Source: Dyadobacter psychrophilus (GTDB taxonomy: Bacteria; Bacteroidota; Bacteroidia; Cytophagales; Spirosomataceae). From it: 64,000 nt of DNA. Positions 16,800 to 25,305 of this stretch are shown in pieces (position 1 is the first letter of the stretch; each line of letters starts with the position of its first letter). Location: assembly GCF_900167945.1 (NCBI RefSeq), contig NZ_FUZA01000007.1:124001-188000 (forward strand). Reading direction: 5' to 3'. The notes beneath the pieces were generated by a model. The model did no database searches. It had not been told where the DNA came from and saw only the letters and a program-made list of their open reading frames with translations. The translations under genes were made by a program, and so were the position numbers.

Positions 16800-16838
16800 A
16801 ACAAATTGGTGTGTGTTAACTGAATAACACACACCAAT
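16800..16838 (-). terminator. Perfect hairpin after fusA
   Basis: Starting 3 bp past the fusA stop, the minus strand forms a perfect 14 bp stem (ATTGGTGTGTGTTA with its complement) around a 6 nt loop, followed by TTTGTTTAT. It is likely a terminator that reduces or ends transcription before rpsJ. I see no promoter motif for rpsJ in the 141 bp gap, so some read-through is expected. Confidence 0.75.
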
Positions 16839-16841
16839 GTC

Positions 16842-18962
16842 TTATGCTTTAACTAAGCCTTTTGCTTTTTCAATTACCTGTTCTGCGATGTTGTTTGGAA
16901 CGATCTCATAGTATGCAAATGTCAATGAAGCAGTAGCGCGTCCTGATGACATTGTACGAAGATCTGTTACATATCCGAAAAGTTCAGACAAAGGAACATC
17001 ACATTTGATAACCTGCGCACCATTACGTGAATCCATACCTCTCATCAAACCACGACGACGGTTAAGGTCACCAGTGATAGGTCCTGTGTATTCATCAGGA
17101 GTAAGAACTTCAACGTGCATAATCGGCTCCATCAACTTAGAACCTGCATGACGTGCAGCTTCTTTGAAACCAATTTTAGCTGCCAATTCGAAGGATAGTG
17201 CATCTGAATCGACATCGTGGAATGAACCGTGGAAGATACGTACTTTCATAGAATCCAAAGGATATCCAGCCAAAGCACCATTCGACATCGAAGCTTCAAA
17301 GCCTTTCTGGATCGGAGCGATAAATTCACGAGGAATAGTACCACCTACGATCTGGTTAACAAACTGCAAACCTGTTTTTGGTTCTTTGCCTTCTTCGTTA
17401 TCGTCACGTGGTCCGATTTCGAATACGATATCGGCAAATTTACCACGACCACCCGTTTGTTTCTTGTAAACTTCACGGTGTTCAAAATTCTTAGTAAGAA
17501 TCTCTTTGTAAGCTACCTGAGGAGCACCTTGGTTTACTTCTACTTTGAACTCACGACGCATACGGTCGATGATGATTTCAAGGTGAAGTTCACCCATACC
17601 TTTAATGATCGTCTGACCTGTTTCTTCGTTACTTTCAACTTGCAACGTAGGATCTTCCTCGATCAATTTAGTAATAGCCTTAGAGAAGTTATCGCTGTCA
17701 GCCGCTTTCTTAGGCTCGATAGCGTAACCGATTACCGGCTCAGGGAACACCATTGATTCCAGAACAATCGGGTTCTTTTCGTCAGATAATGTATCTCCTG
17801 TTTTGATATCTTTGAAACCTACTACCGCTCCAATGTCACCCGCTTCAAGACGATCAATTTGATTTTGCTTGTTAGCGTGCATTTGGAAAATACGCGAGAT
17901 ACGCTCCTTGTTTCCTGAACGGTTGTTCAAGATGTAAGAACCTGAATCAAGGTATCCTGAGTAAGAGCGGATAAAGCAAAGACGTCCTACGTAGGGGTCA
18001 GTTGCAATTTTAAATGCTAATGCACAGAAAGGATCAGAATCCGTTGGCTGACGTGAAATTTCAAGTCCTGTACGTGGATCTGTTCCGATAATGCTTTCGC
18101 GATCCTGAGGTGAAGGCAAAATAGCCATCACGTAATCAAGCATCGTTTGAACACCTTTGTTTTTGAATGAAGAACCGCAAACCATAGGAACGATTTTCAT
18201 GCTGATCGTTGCTGCACGCAAAGCTGCAAGAATTTCGTCTTCTGAGATCGAAGTTGGATCTTCAAAGTATTTTTCCATTAAAGTGTCGTCGAATTCGGCA
18301 ACAGCTTCAAGTAATTTTTCTCTCCATTCGGTTGCTTCTTCAAGCATATCATCAGGAATAGGAACTTCTCTGAAAGTCATCCCCTTATCTTCTTCATTCC
18401 ATTCGATACCGCGGAAGTTTACAAGGTCAACTACACCTCTGAACGTATCTTCAGCACCAATCGGCAATTGAAGAGGAACAGCGTAGCTTCCAAGCATTTC
18501 CTTAACCTGAGTACAAACTTTCAGGAAGTCTGCACCAGAACGGTCCATTTTATTTACGAAACCGATACGTGCAACGTTGTAGTTGTTAGCCAGACGCCAG
18601 TTCGTTTCAGATTGAGGCTCAACACCATCAACTGCACTAAAAAGGAATACAAGACCATCCAACACGCGAAGTGAACGGTTTACTTCAACCGTAAAGTCAA
18701 CGTGTCCCGGTGTATCGATAATGTTGATATGATATTTTTCACCACGGTAGTTCCAATCAACGGTTGTAGCAGCTGATGTAATGGTAATACCACGCTCTTG
18801 CTCCTGCTCCATCCAGTCCATTGTAGCAGCACCATCATGTACTTCTCCAATTTTGTGGCTTACCCCTGCGTAATAAAGGATACGCTCCGTTGTGGTTGTC
18901 TTACCCGCATCAATGTGCGCAGCAATACCAATGTTTCTTGTTAATCTTAGATCACGTGCCAT
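16842..18962 (-). CDS. fusA: Elongation factor G
   Basis: EF-G drives ribosomal translocation with GTP. The 706 aa protein has G1 AHIDAGKTTTTERIL, switch I RGITITSAATT, G3 DTPGHVDFT and G4 NKMDRSGADF, then domains II-V through YGYVTDLRTMSSGRA-like FGYVTDLRTMSSGRATASL. Its length is standard. It has its own promoter motif (TTG-N20-TACTTTTG) and a terminator hairpin, and is separated from rpsG by a lipoprotein gene. No tuf follows it. Confidence 0.98.
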   Translation of the reverse strand: MARDLRLTRNIGIAAHIDAGKTTTTERILYYAGVSHKIGEVHDGAATMDWMEQEQERGITITSAATTVDWNYRGEKYHINIIDTPGHVDFTVEVNRSLRVLDGLVFLFSAVDGVEPQSETNWRLANNYNVARIGFVNKMDRSGADFLKVCTQVKEMLGSYAVPLQLPIGAEDTFRGVVDLVNFRGIEWNEEDKGMTFREVPIPDDMLEEATEWREKLLEAVAEFDDTLMEKYFEDPTSISEDEILAALRAATISMKIVPMVCGSSFKNKGVQTMLDYVMAILPSPQDRESIIGTDPRTGLEISRQPTDSDPFCALAFKIATDPYVGRLCFIRSYSGYLDSGSYILNNRSGNKERISRIFQMHANKQNQIDRLEAGDIGAVVGFKDIKTGDTLSDEKNPIVLESMVFPEPVIGYAIEPKKAADSDNFSKAITKLIEEDPTLQVESNEETGQTIIKGMGELHLEIIIDRMRREFKVEVNQGAPQVAYKEILTKNFEHREVYKKQTGGRGKFADIVFEIGPRDDNEEGKEPKTGLQFVNQIVGGTIPREFIAPIQKGFEASMSNGALAGYPLDSMKVRIFHGSFHDVDSDALSFELAAKIGFKEAARHAGSKLMEPIMHVEVLTPDEYTGPITGDLNRRRGLMRGMDSRNGAQVIKCDVPLSELFGYVTDLRTMSSGRATASLTFAYYEIVPNNIAEQVIEKAKGLVKA

Positions 18963-19066
18963 GACAGATGGTGATGTGTTATTTTATATTCGATGTGCAA
19001 TTCAATCCGAAGCATTTTGAACTTTTTGAAGACTACAAAACACAGTGCTTCCAAAAATTCAGAGCG

Positions 19067-19097
19067 CAAAAGTATAAATTGTTGATTATAAAAACAA
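19067..19097 (-). promoter_or_regulatory. Promoter of fusA
   Basis: On the minus strand TTG at 19,097-19,095, a 20 nt spacer and TACTTTTG at 19,074-19,067 (followed by CGC) match the Bacteroidota consensus at both elements. The predicted leader is about 100 nt. It shows fusA is transcribed independently of rpsL-rpsG. Confidence 0.75.
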
Positions 19098-19180
19098 TTA
19101 TGGAAAGGTTAATTTTCAAAAGAAATATTCGATAAACAAAAAATTTGCTCCAACCACATATGTTGCTCCTATGGAAAGAA

Positions 19181-20302
19181 TCATTTACAGACCTCAAATT
19201 TCGTATGTTCAGGTTTCTGCCAACTTAGATCCGAAGCCACCGGGAGCCTTGCCAGACAAATGCTTGCCAGTTTCGGAGAATCAAACACTGTTAACTTAAC
19301 AAGATCTTTACAAGAACGTAAGTCAAGCTTGCTAAGCTGTTTTAACCCACTACCAAAAAACTCTGTTAGCAAAGTATTGCTGCTAAGGTTTAATTCCGTA
19401 AATCCCGAATTAACACAGGATAGCCTTTTTAGCCCCTTCAATGCGCTTAGGTCAACAGATTCTAAGCCTTCACCTAGTTCAAGTGACACAAGGTTAGGTG
19501 TTTTTGTTAAATCAAGAGAATTTAAGTTTGTATAAGTTAAAATGAGCGTGTCTAACTTCGGCTTGTTCCCCAAATTGAAGTTCGCATCCCCCACCCGAAG
19601 GTATAAATAAGTCAAATCATCAAGGTTGCTGATGTCCAACTTTCCCAAGCCGCTTGATTGCCACAAAAGTTTTCGGAGCTTCGAATTATGTTTCAGATCC
19701 AACTCTTTAAATTCATCTCCCATCAAGGTAGTAAGTACCTCCAATTCTGTGTTTTTCGATAAATCAAGCGTTTTAAGGTTGAAATTCTCGTGACAATGCA
19801 ACTCCTTCAATAGCGTGTTCTGGCTTAGGTCAAGAGTAGAAATGAGATTGTTCGAGCACCTAAGATATTTCAGTTCTTTACAGTTCCGGACATTTAAATA
19901 TCTCAGGGCATTACGCTCTCCCCCGACCTCCATTCCTGTTTGAATGTGTAAATATTCTAGTTTAGTATTTTTGCTCAAATCCAGAGAGTCTGGTTTAGTA
20001 AATAAAGTTGTTAAGGATCTGAGATTAGTGAAGTATTCAATTCCGCCAAGTCCCTGTATTTCATCTCTGACCTGTCCTTTAATGTATAAGCTATCAATAT
20101 CTTTTACGTCCTGGTAAAGAATAAGGCCATCTTGCTTCCCGGATTTGTCAATGCCAAGCCTGATTAGGGCCTTTTCAAAGCCGGCTTCAACTTTAACCAG
20201 TGATGTATTGGTCAGGATTTCTTCTGGCTCAACCTCCTTCCTATCCTTCTTACAGGCAGAAAATAGCAATAGAAGTAATAGGGAAAGATAAACAATTCGC
20301 AT
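19181..20302 (-). CDS. Leucine-rich-repeat lipoprotein
   Basis: The product (373 aa) has a lipoprotein signal with lipobox FSAC (Cys17) followed by KKDRKE. From about residue 85 to 350 it carries degenerate leucine-rich repeats of about 20-22 residues (for example LKYLRCSNNLISTLDLSQNT and LKTLDLSKNTELEVL). Such repeats usually mediate protein binding; no enzymatic motif is visible, and it is presumably anchored in the outer membrane. It is unrelated to translation, yet lies between rpsG and fusA on the same strand. It has its own promoter (TTTG-N20-TATGTTTG) and follows the rpsG terminator, so it is probably a later insertion into the str cluster. The specific function is unknown. Confidence 0.85.
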   Translation of the reverse strand: MRIVYLSLLLLLLFSACKKDRKEVEPEEILTNTSLVKVEAGFEKALIRLGIDKSGKQDGLILYQDVKDIDSLYIKGQVRDEIQGLGGIEYFTNLRSLTTLFTKPDSLDLSKNTKLEYLHIQTGMEVGGERNALRYLNVRNCKELKYLRCSNNLISTLDLSQNTLLKELHCHENFNLKTLDLSKNTELEVLTTLMGDEFKELDLKHNSKLRKLLWQSSGLGKLDISNLDDLTYLYLRVGDANFNLGNKPKLDTLILTYTNLNSLDLTKTPNLVSLELGEGLESVDLSALKGLKRLSCVNSGFTELNLSSNTLLTEFFGSGLKQLSKLDLRSCKDLVKLTVFDSPKLASICLARLPVASDLSWQKPEHTKFEVCK

Positions 20303-20375
20303 GATCGCAGATGACAGGTTTGTAGGTGAGTAGCAGCGTAAATAATTGAAAATTATCCAATTTACTAGTCATAAG

Positions 20376-20407
20376 CAAACATAAATTTACTTTCAGTTAC
20401 AAGCAAA
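20376..20407 (-). promoter_or_regulatory. Promoter of the LRR lipoprotein gene
   Basis: Minus strand TTTG at 20,407-20,404, a 20 nt spacer and TATGTTTG at 20,383-20,376 (followed by C) match both promoter elements. The -33 box overlaps the T-tract of the rpsG terminator. The predicted leader is about 65 nt. Confidence 0.75.
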
Positions 20408-20438
20408 AGCCGGGTACTGCAAACGCAGCACCCGGCTT
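20405..20438 (-). terminator. Rho-independent terminator after rpsG
   Basis: On the minus strand AAGCCGGGTGCTGC and GCAGTACCCGGCTT pair over 14 positions with one mismatch around a 4 nt loop, followed by TTTGCTT. It ends the rpsL-rpsG transcript 21 bp past the rpsG stop. Confidence 0.85.
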
Positions 20439-20459
20439 GATATTATTAACCTTGGATTC

Positions 20460-20927
20460 CTAGAATCTGAAGTGCGAGAACGCTTTGTTGGCATCTGCCA
20501 TACGGTGCGTATCGTCTTTCTTCTTAACAGCAGCTCCTTCACCTTTTGCAGCAGCAATGATCTCACCAGCAAGACGGTCAACCATTGTTTTTTCACCACG
20601 CTTACGTGAATAGTTGATCAACCATTTCATGCCCAAAGACTGCTTACGCTCAGGACGAACTTCCGTTGGAACCTGGAATGTAGCACCACCCACACGACGG
20701 CTTTTTACCTCAACAGATGGAGTTACATTGTTCAATGCTTTTCTCCAAGTTTCAAGACCGCTTTCGCTTGTTTTTTTCTCTACCAACTCCAACGCGTCGT
20801 AGAAGATTGTGAATGCAATGCTTTTCTTTCCTTCAAACATCAGGTTGTTAACGAACTTAGTAACCTGTACGTCCCTGAACTTCGGATCAGGAAGGATATA
20901 TCTTTTCTTTGGTTTCGACTTTCTCAT
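20460..20927 (-). CDS. rpsG: 30S ribosomal protein S7
   Basis: S7 organises the 30S head and contacts E-site tRNA. The 155 aa protein shows MRKSKPKKRYILPDPKF, KFVNNLMFEGKKSIAF, VEVKSRRVGGATFQVPTEV and a C-terminal DTHRMADANKAFSHFRF, matching the family. It follows rpsL by 117 bp and is followed by a terminator rather than fusA. Confidence 0.98.
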   Translation of the reverse strand: MRKSKPKKRYILPDPKFRDVQVTKFVNNLMFEGKKSIAFTIFYDALELVEKKTSESGLETWRKALNNVTPSVEVKSRRVGGATFQVPTEVRPERKQSLGMKWLINYSRKRGEKTMVDRLAGEIIAAAKGEGAAVKKKDDTHRMADANKAFSHFRF

Positions 20928-21044
20928 TTTAACTTAAAATTTTACACGAGGTTTCGTTTTGCAACTTATTCACCCAAGCCAGCAGCCTGGATTACTTCCC
21001 TTTTATCAGATTAATTCCTTAATAAAAGCAGAGAGAGTTACTTT

Positions 21045-21458
21045 TTATTTCTTTTTACCTTTTGTTGGTGCTGCTGCAACTTGTCCTGGTTTTGGACGCT
21101 TAGCACCATATTTCGAACGACGTTGTTTACGGCCGTTCACACCAGCTGTATCCAATGCACCACGGATAATGTGGTAACGCACACCTGGTAAATCTTTAAC
21201 ACGACCACCACGGATCAAAACGATCGAGTGCTCTTGCAAGTTGTGGCCTTCTCCTGGGATATAGGCGTTAACTTCTTTGTTGTTTGAAAGACGAACACGG
21301 GCAACTTTACGAAGTGCTGAGTTCGGTTTTTTTGGCGTTGTAGTGTACACCCTGGTGCACACACCCCTACGCTGAGGGCAAGAATCCAAAGCCGGTGACT
21401 TTGATTTCCATGTAATGGTCTCTCTACCTTTACGGACTAATTGTGAAATAGTTGGCAT
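21045..21458 (-). CDS. rpsL: 30S ribosomal protein S12
   Basis: S12 governs decoding accuracy and is the classical streptomycin target. The 137 aa protein has TTPKKPNSALRKVARVRLSN and GGRVKDLPGVRYHIIRGALD, with Lys at the two positions where resistance substitutions usually arise, so the streptomycin-sensitive form is expected. A short Lys-rich C-terminal tail (APTKGKKK) follows. It is the first gene of the str unit, with a clear promoter upstream. Confidence 0.98.
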   Translation of the reverse strand: MPTISQLVRKGRETITWKSKSPALDSCPQRRGVCTRVYTTTPKKPNSALRKVARVRLSNNKEVNAYIPGEGHNLQEHSIVLIRGGRVKDLPGVRYHIIRGALDTAGVNGRKQRRSKYGAKRPKPGQVAAAPTKGKKK

Positions 21459-21815
21459 TTAACAAATTGATTTTGATCTGGTTAATGCACCAGTCTATTG
21501 TTTTAAAAACAGTTTTCCCGAAAAATCGGACTGCAAAAGTAACAGTCTCACATTGATTTACAAAACGTTACTATCTTTTTTTATTAAAACCCTGTAAACA
21601 AAAAACTGCATGAGATCTCAAACGCATTGTTAAGATGCTTATATTGCTCAACGCAACCGCACCAAACAACTAACAGGCTTCATTTTAGCTCAAAACATTC
21701 TAAATAAAAATCTTGGCCTCTCATATCCGTAATTTTATTTCCAAACGTTGTTTATTAGTATTGTCTTTCAAAAACCCAGTGTGCGCGTCAATCATTTGAT
21801 TTTATACTTTACATT
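21459..21815. other. 357 bp divergent intergenic region rpsL / PorE-like gene
   Basis: The left part carries the rpsL promoter. The right part is AT-rich and must hold the promoter of the plus-strand gene at 21,816, but only a one-mismatch element (TAATTTTA near 21,730) is seen there. I found no RNA gene, repeat or small reading frame worth calling. Confidence 0.6.
21534..21564 (-). promoter_or_regulatory. Promoter of the rpsL operon
   Basis: On the minus strand TTTG at 21,564-21,561, a 19 nt spacer and TACTTTTG at 21,541-21,534 (then CAG) match the Bacteroidota consensus exactly. It gives a leader of roughly 70 nt before the rpsL ATG. Confidence 0.85.
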
Positions 21816-23837
21816 ATGAAACTTTTCCGGCGTTACTTAACCCTCATAATTAGTCTCGTTACTATATGTGCATATCTATCCGGCTGTAACTCCGCAATGC
21901 AGGCCTACAAAGACGGGCAAAAGAAATTTGAGAATGGTGAATATGACCTTGCAATAAAGGCCTTTCAAAAAGCTGCGGCTGCTAACATTGAGCCGGTTCA
22001 GACGGATTATCTGATTGCCGAATCCTACCGCCTCTCCAATCGTTTCAAAGAAGCCATTCCATTCTACAAAAAAGCCATCGACGCAGGAATAAATAAGCCA
22101 GACGCTAAATTTCAATATGCTTATGCGTTAAAAACGGCTGGGCAGTATCAAGAAGCGTCTAACGAGTTTGCTGCTTATGCAAAGGACACGGCTGGTGTAC
22201 AAAGTTTGCAGGACCGAGCATTGCGCGAAGTTGAGATTCTCAAAATTGCAGATCGCTTGCGGACAACAAAAATGGAGGTTGAAGCCAAAGCGATTCCCCT
22301 CAACACTGCAGGCTCTGAATTCTCCCCTACTATTCTTGGCAATGAGCTTGTTTTCTCATCTTCCAAGAAAGAAAAAATTTACAAAAACAATGGCCAGCCT
22401 ATGCTTGGTCTCTACAAGGTTTCACTTTCAGAAGATGCCGGTGCAACGCAAGGCACACCCGTTCTGTTAAGCAATGATATCCTGGACCCGGATGCTAATG
22501 AAGCCTCGCCAGCATTTTCGCCGGATGGGAAAACCTTGGTTTTCGCACGGGGTAATACGGGAAAGAAAAACGGAGCATTAGATGTAGATCTTTATCTAAG
22601 CCGCAATGTGAATGGACAATGGACCACTCCTGCCATCCTGCCTATTAATGATTCACTGGCATGGGACGGATCCCCGGCTTTTTCCCGCGACGGGAAAACA
22701 CTCTACTTCGCATCAAATCGCGCTGGCGGCGCAGGCGGCATTGACCTTTACCGCACCAATATGGACGCATCAGGCCGGTTTAGCAAGCCTGTGAATATGG
22801 GCAAGGATATTAATACGGCTGGCGACGAAATGTTTCCGTATGTAGCAGAAGGTGGAAAATTATACTTCGCATCTGACGGCCATCCTGGTTTGGGTAAACT
22901 GGATTTGTTCTCTGCAACGCGCACGCAAGGCGTTATTTCTATTGAAAACTTGGGCTTACCTTTTAACAGCCCGCAAGATGACTTCGGTCTCGTGTTTTAT
23001 AAAGATTTAAACAAAGGTTTTTTCTCTTCCAATCGCGATGGTGGAAAAGGGGATGATGATATTTATTATTTCGCAGGCCCGGAAGAGGAGGATAGCACCA
23101 CAATTGCCAGGAATAATGATCCAAATGATCCTTTGAATCCCAACAATCCGAAATACATTAATGGTAAGCCAAAGGTAGTAAGATACTTCCTTGCTGGAAC
23201 GGTGTTAGCTAATGGCACATCCACGCCCATTGATTCTGCAACGGTGCGTATTCTGCCTGACACCTCTGATGTTGAGATCGCGCAGTTGCCTTCCAATTCT
23301 GAAGGTAAGTTTGGAAAACAGCCTGTTGAAGAAGGGAAATCGTATAGCCTGTTGGTTCAACGCAAAGGATATATCAGCAGACGTGAGCCATTTTCAATGG
23401 ATGGACGTTCGATCCCGCCAATTTTCCTGACCAAAGAATTGACGGATACGACGTTTAATGTGACGATCAAGCTGGATAAGCTCGAACTGAACAAAACATT
23501 TGTCCTTGAAAACATTTACTACGATTTAAACAAATACAACATCCGGCCTGATGCTGCCATTGAACTTGACAAGCTCGTGCAGATCCTGAAAGACAATCCG
23601 ACCATGAAGATCGAGTTGAGCTCGCATACGGATGCGCGTGCAACGGATGCGTATAACATGACATTGTCTCAAAACAGGGCCGAATCGGCAGTGACCTATC
23701 TTAACACAAAGGGAATTGATGCCGACAGAATGGTTGCCAAAGGTTATGGTGAGCGCGAGTTAATTATCCCAAATGCTAAAACTGAAGAAGAGCACCAGCG
23801 CAATCGGAGAACGGAATTTACAATTTTGAGTTATTAA
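21816..23837 (+). CDS. PorE-like OmpA-family lipoprotein (TPR, beta-propeller, CRD, OmpA)
   Basis: The 673 aa product has a lipoprotein signal (lipobox LSGC, Cys24). It continues with a TPR domain at about 27-130 (AYKDGQKKFENGEYDLAIKA), PD40-type beta-propeller repeats at about 160-410 (AFSPDGKTLVFARG, AFSRDGKTLYFASN), a carboxypeptidase-regulatory-like domain at about 455-545, and a C-terminal OmpA domain (ELSSHTDARATDAYN, NRRTEF) that should bind peptidoglycan. This order and length match PorE, the peptidoglycan-tethering lipoprotein of the type IX secretion system. Other Bacteroidota OmpA paralogues share the architecture, so the role is inferred. A T9SS cargo protein is encoded at 39.4-44.8 kb. 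A terminator follows. Confidence 0.85.
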   Translation: MKLFRRYLTLIISLVTICAYLSGCNSAMQAYKDGQKKFENGEYDLAIKAFQKAAAANIEPVQTDYLIAESYRLSNRFKEAIPFYKKAIDAGINKPDAKFQYAYALKTAGQYQEASNEFAAYAKDTAGVQSLQDRALREVEILKIADRLRTTKMEVEAKAIPLNTAGSEFSPTILGNELVFSSSKKEKIYKNNGQPMLGLYKVSLSEDAGATQGTPVLLSNDILDPDANEASPAFSPDGKTLVFARGNTGKKNGALDVDLYLSRNVNGQWTTPAILPINDSLAWDGSPAFSRDGKTLYFASNRAGGAGGIDLYRTNMDASGRFSKPVNMGKDINTAGDEMFPYVAEGGKLYFASDGHPGLGKLDLFSATRTQGVISIENLGLPFNSPQDDFGLVFYKDLNKGFFSSNRDGGKGDDDIYYFAGPEEEDSTTIARNNDPNDPLNPNNPKYINGKPKVVRYFLAGTVLANGTSTPIDSATVRILPDTSDVEIAQLPSNSEGKFGKQPVEEGKSYSLLVQRKGYISRREPFSMDGRSIPPIFLTKELTDTTFNVTIKLDKLELNKTFVLENIYYDLNKYNIRPDAAIELDKLVQILKDNPTMKIELSSHTDARATDAYNMTLSQNRAESAVTYLNTKGIDADRMVAKGYGERELIIPNAKTEEEHQRNRRTEFTILSY

Positions 23838-23852
23838 CATTAGTCAAATAAT

Positions 23853-23895
23853 AAGCAGCCCGATCCATGCAACGTCCTGGATCGGGCTGCTTTTG
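23853..23895 (+). terminator. Terminator after the PorE-like gene
   Basis: AAGCAGCCCGATCCA pairs perfectly with TGGATCGGGCTGCTT (15 bp) across a 10 nt loop, followed by a T-tract. It starts 16 bp past the stop codon. Confidence 0.9.
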
Positions 23896-23925
23896 TTATG
23901 CCCAGGCCCAATTTTCGTATGTTTG
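23893..23925 (+). promoter_or_regulatory. Promoter of the cryptochrome gene
   Basis: TTG at 23,893-23,895, a 22 nt spacer and TATGTTTG at 23,918-23,925 (followed by C) match both elements. The predicted leader is about 35 nt. The -33 box uses the T-tract of the preceding terminator. Confidence 0.7.
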
Positions 23926-23967
23926 CATTTTTAAAAATTGATTTTCAGATTTATTTAGTTTGTATTA

Positions 23968-25164
23968 ATGGCTCAGCGAATTATCTATTGGTTTAGAAAT
24001 GATCTGCGGTTACGTGATAATGAAGCACTTTTTTCCGCTGTGGCATCAGCAAGTGAAATTATACCCGTTTACGTTTTCGATCCCAGACAATTTGACAAAA
24101 CAAAACTAGGCTTCCGCCGCACAGGAGCAATGCGGGGACAGTTCCTTATCCAGTCCGTGGTGGACCTGCGAAACCGGCTTAGGGAAAAGGGAGGAGATCT
24201 TTTGATACGCGTCGGGGAACCTGAAAAGATCATCGCCCAGCTTGCGGAAGACTATAATGCCGAATACGTTTATACGAGCAAAGAAATTGCTCCCGAGGAG
24301 ACGCGTATTGAGTCGTCGTTGAGCAAAAAGCTCAAGACTGTGAACATTGACATCAAGCTTTTCTGGATGGATACCCTCATGCATGCAACGGCTTTGCCGT
24401 TTGCCATAGCAAAGCTTCCTGCTAATTTCTCGGCATTCAACGAACAGATCAAAGGCTCTTTGAAAATAAAAGAACCACTTTCCGAGCCTGAAAAGGTTAC
24501 GCTGCCCAATGAATATGATGCAGGCCCAATTCCTATCCTGGCACAACTAGGGATTGATCCACAGGAATTGGACGGTGCAGATGCTCAAAATATAAGCACG
24601 GGTGGCGAGTCTACAGCATTGGGGATCTTGGAAAAGTATGTCTCCGACTACATTAAGAATGGCAAAATGTATGAGACAGCAGATCCGCTGACAGACACGC
24701 GGCTTTCGGACTGGCTTTCACTGGGTTGCATTTCTGCGCGATACATTTATTATTATGTTACAAAAGCGCAAGCGGGTAAGGGAACAGACGATGCAATGAT
24801 CGCCAACTTGCTTTCCCGCGATTATTTTCACTGGACACTGCTTCGCTACGGGCCCAGGATGTTCAAGCCAAGCGGTGTAAAGCACAATTTTCTTCAGCGC
24901 TGGCAAAACGACAATTCCATTTATGAAAAATGGACAAACGGCGAAACGAGGGACGATGAAGTGAATCACTCCATGAATACATTGAAGTCCACCGGCTTTT
25001 TGACATCAGCCGAAAGAACAACTTGTGCCAATCATCTCGTTAATGAGCTAGGTATCAACTGGACTTGGGGCGCAATGTATTTTGAAAGCCATTTAATGGA
25101 CTATGAAGTGTCAGTAAACTGGGGCAGATGGAACAACATTGCGGGTGTAGGAGAAAGCGAATAG
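23968..25164 (+). CDS. Divergent, short DASH-type cryptochrome/photolyase
   Basis: The 398 aa protein begins IYWFRNDLRLRDNEAL and shows the DASH-family course (DPRQFDKTKLGFRRTGAMRGQ, SDWLSLGCISARYIYY, NWGRWNNIAGVG). FAD-contact positions are kept: Arg350, Asp378, Asn384 and Trp388, matching Arg344, Asp372, Asn378 and Trp382 of E. coli photolyase by my manual alignment. The residues that contact the cyclobutane dimer there are replaced: Glu274 to Asn280, Trp277 to Ser283, Asn341 to Ser347, Arg342 to Ala348 and Trp384 to Asn. The chain stops right after IAGVG, lacking the roughly 40-50 residue C-terminus of DASH proteins, and no frame downstream restores it. It is more likely a flavin light sensor or altered repair enzyme than a normal CPD photolyase. 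Confidence 0.85.
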   Translation: MAQRIIYWFRNDLRLRDNEALFSAVASASEIIPVYVFDPRQFDKTKLGFRRTGAMRGQFLIQSVVDLRNRLREKGGDLLIRVGEPEKIIAQLAEDYNAEYVYTSKEIAPEETRIESSLSKKLKTVNIDIKLFWMDTLMHATALPFAIAKLPANFSAFNEQIKGSLKIKEPLSEPEKVTLPNEYDAGPIPILAQLGIDPQELDGADAQNISTGGESTALGILEKYVSDYIKNGKMYETADPLTDTRLSDWLSLGCISARYIYYYVTKAQAGKGTDDAMIANLLSRDYFHWTLLRYGPRMFKPSGVKHNFLQRWQNDNSIYEKWTNGETRDDEVNHSMNTLKSTGFLTSAERTTCANHLVNELGINWTWGAMYFESHLMDYEVSVNWGRWNNIAGVGESE

Positions 25165-25254
25165 CCATTTTTGCACTGAAAAACCTATTATCCGGTAATA
25201 ACAATGCATATATACCCTCCTGGCCGGTTATGTAGTTTTTCTTCAGGATTTTGC

Positions 25255-25262
25255 TAGCTTTG
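25255..25262 (+). promoter_or_regulatory. Candidate -7 promoter element of the lemA operon
   Basis: TAGCTTTG matches TAnnTTTG, 43 bp before the LemA ATG. No good TTG is found at the expected distance upstream, so support is partial. Confidence 0.45.
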
Positions 25263-25305
25263 GGCAACTTTGAAACAGATTCATTAACTCTAAACTGAAT
25301 ATAAA

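Noticed and set aside
17229..17756. 175-residue plus-strand frame within fusA
   Set aside because: It is antisense to a strongly conserved EF-G frame and has no recognisable motif.
24718..24969. Possible frameshift restoring the cryptochrome C-terminus
   Set aside because: I checked the sequence after the stop at 25,164 in all frames for the missing DASH C-terminal motifs and found none, so truncation rather than a single frameshift is favoured.
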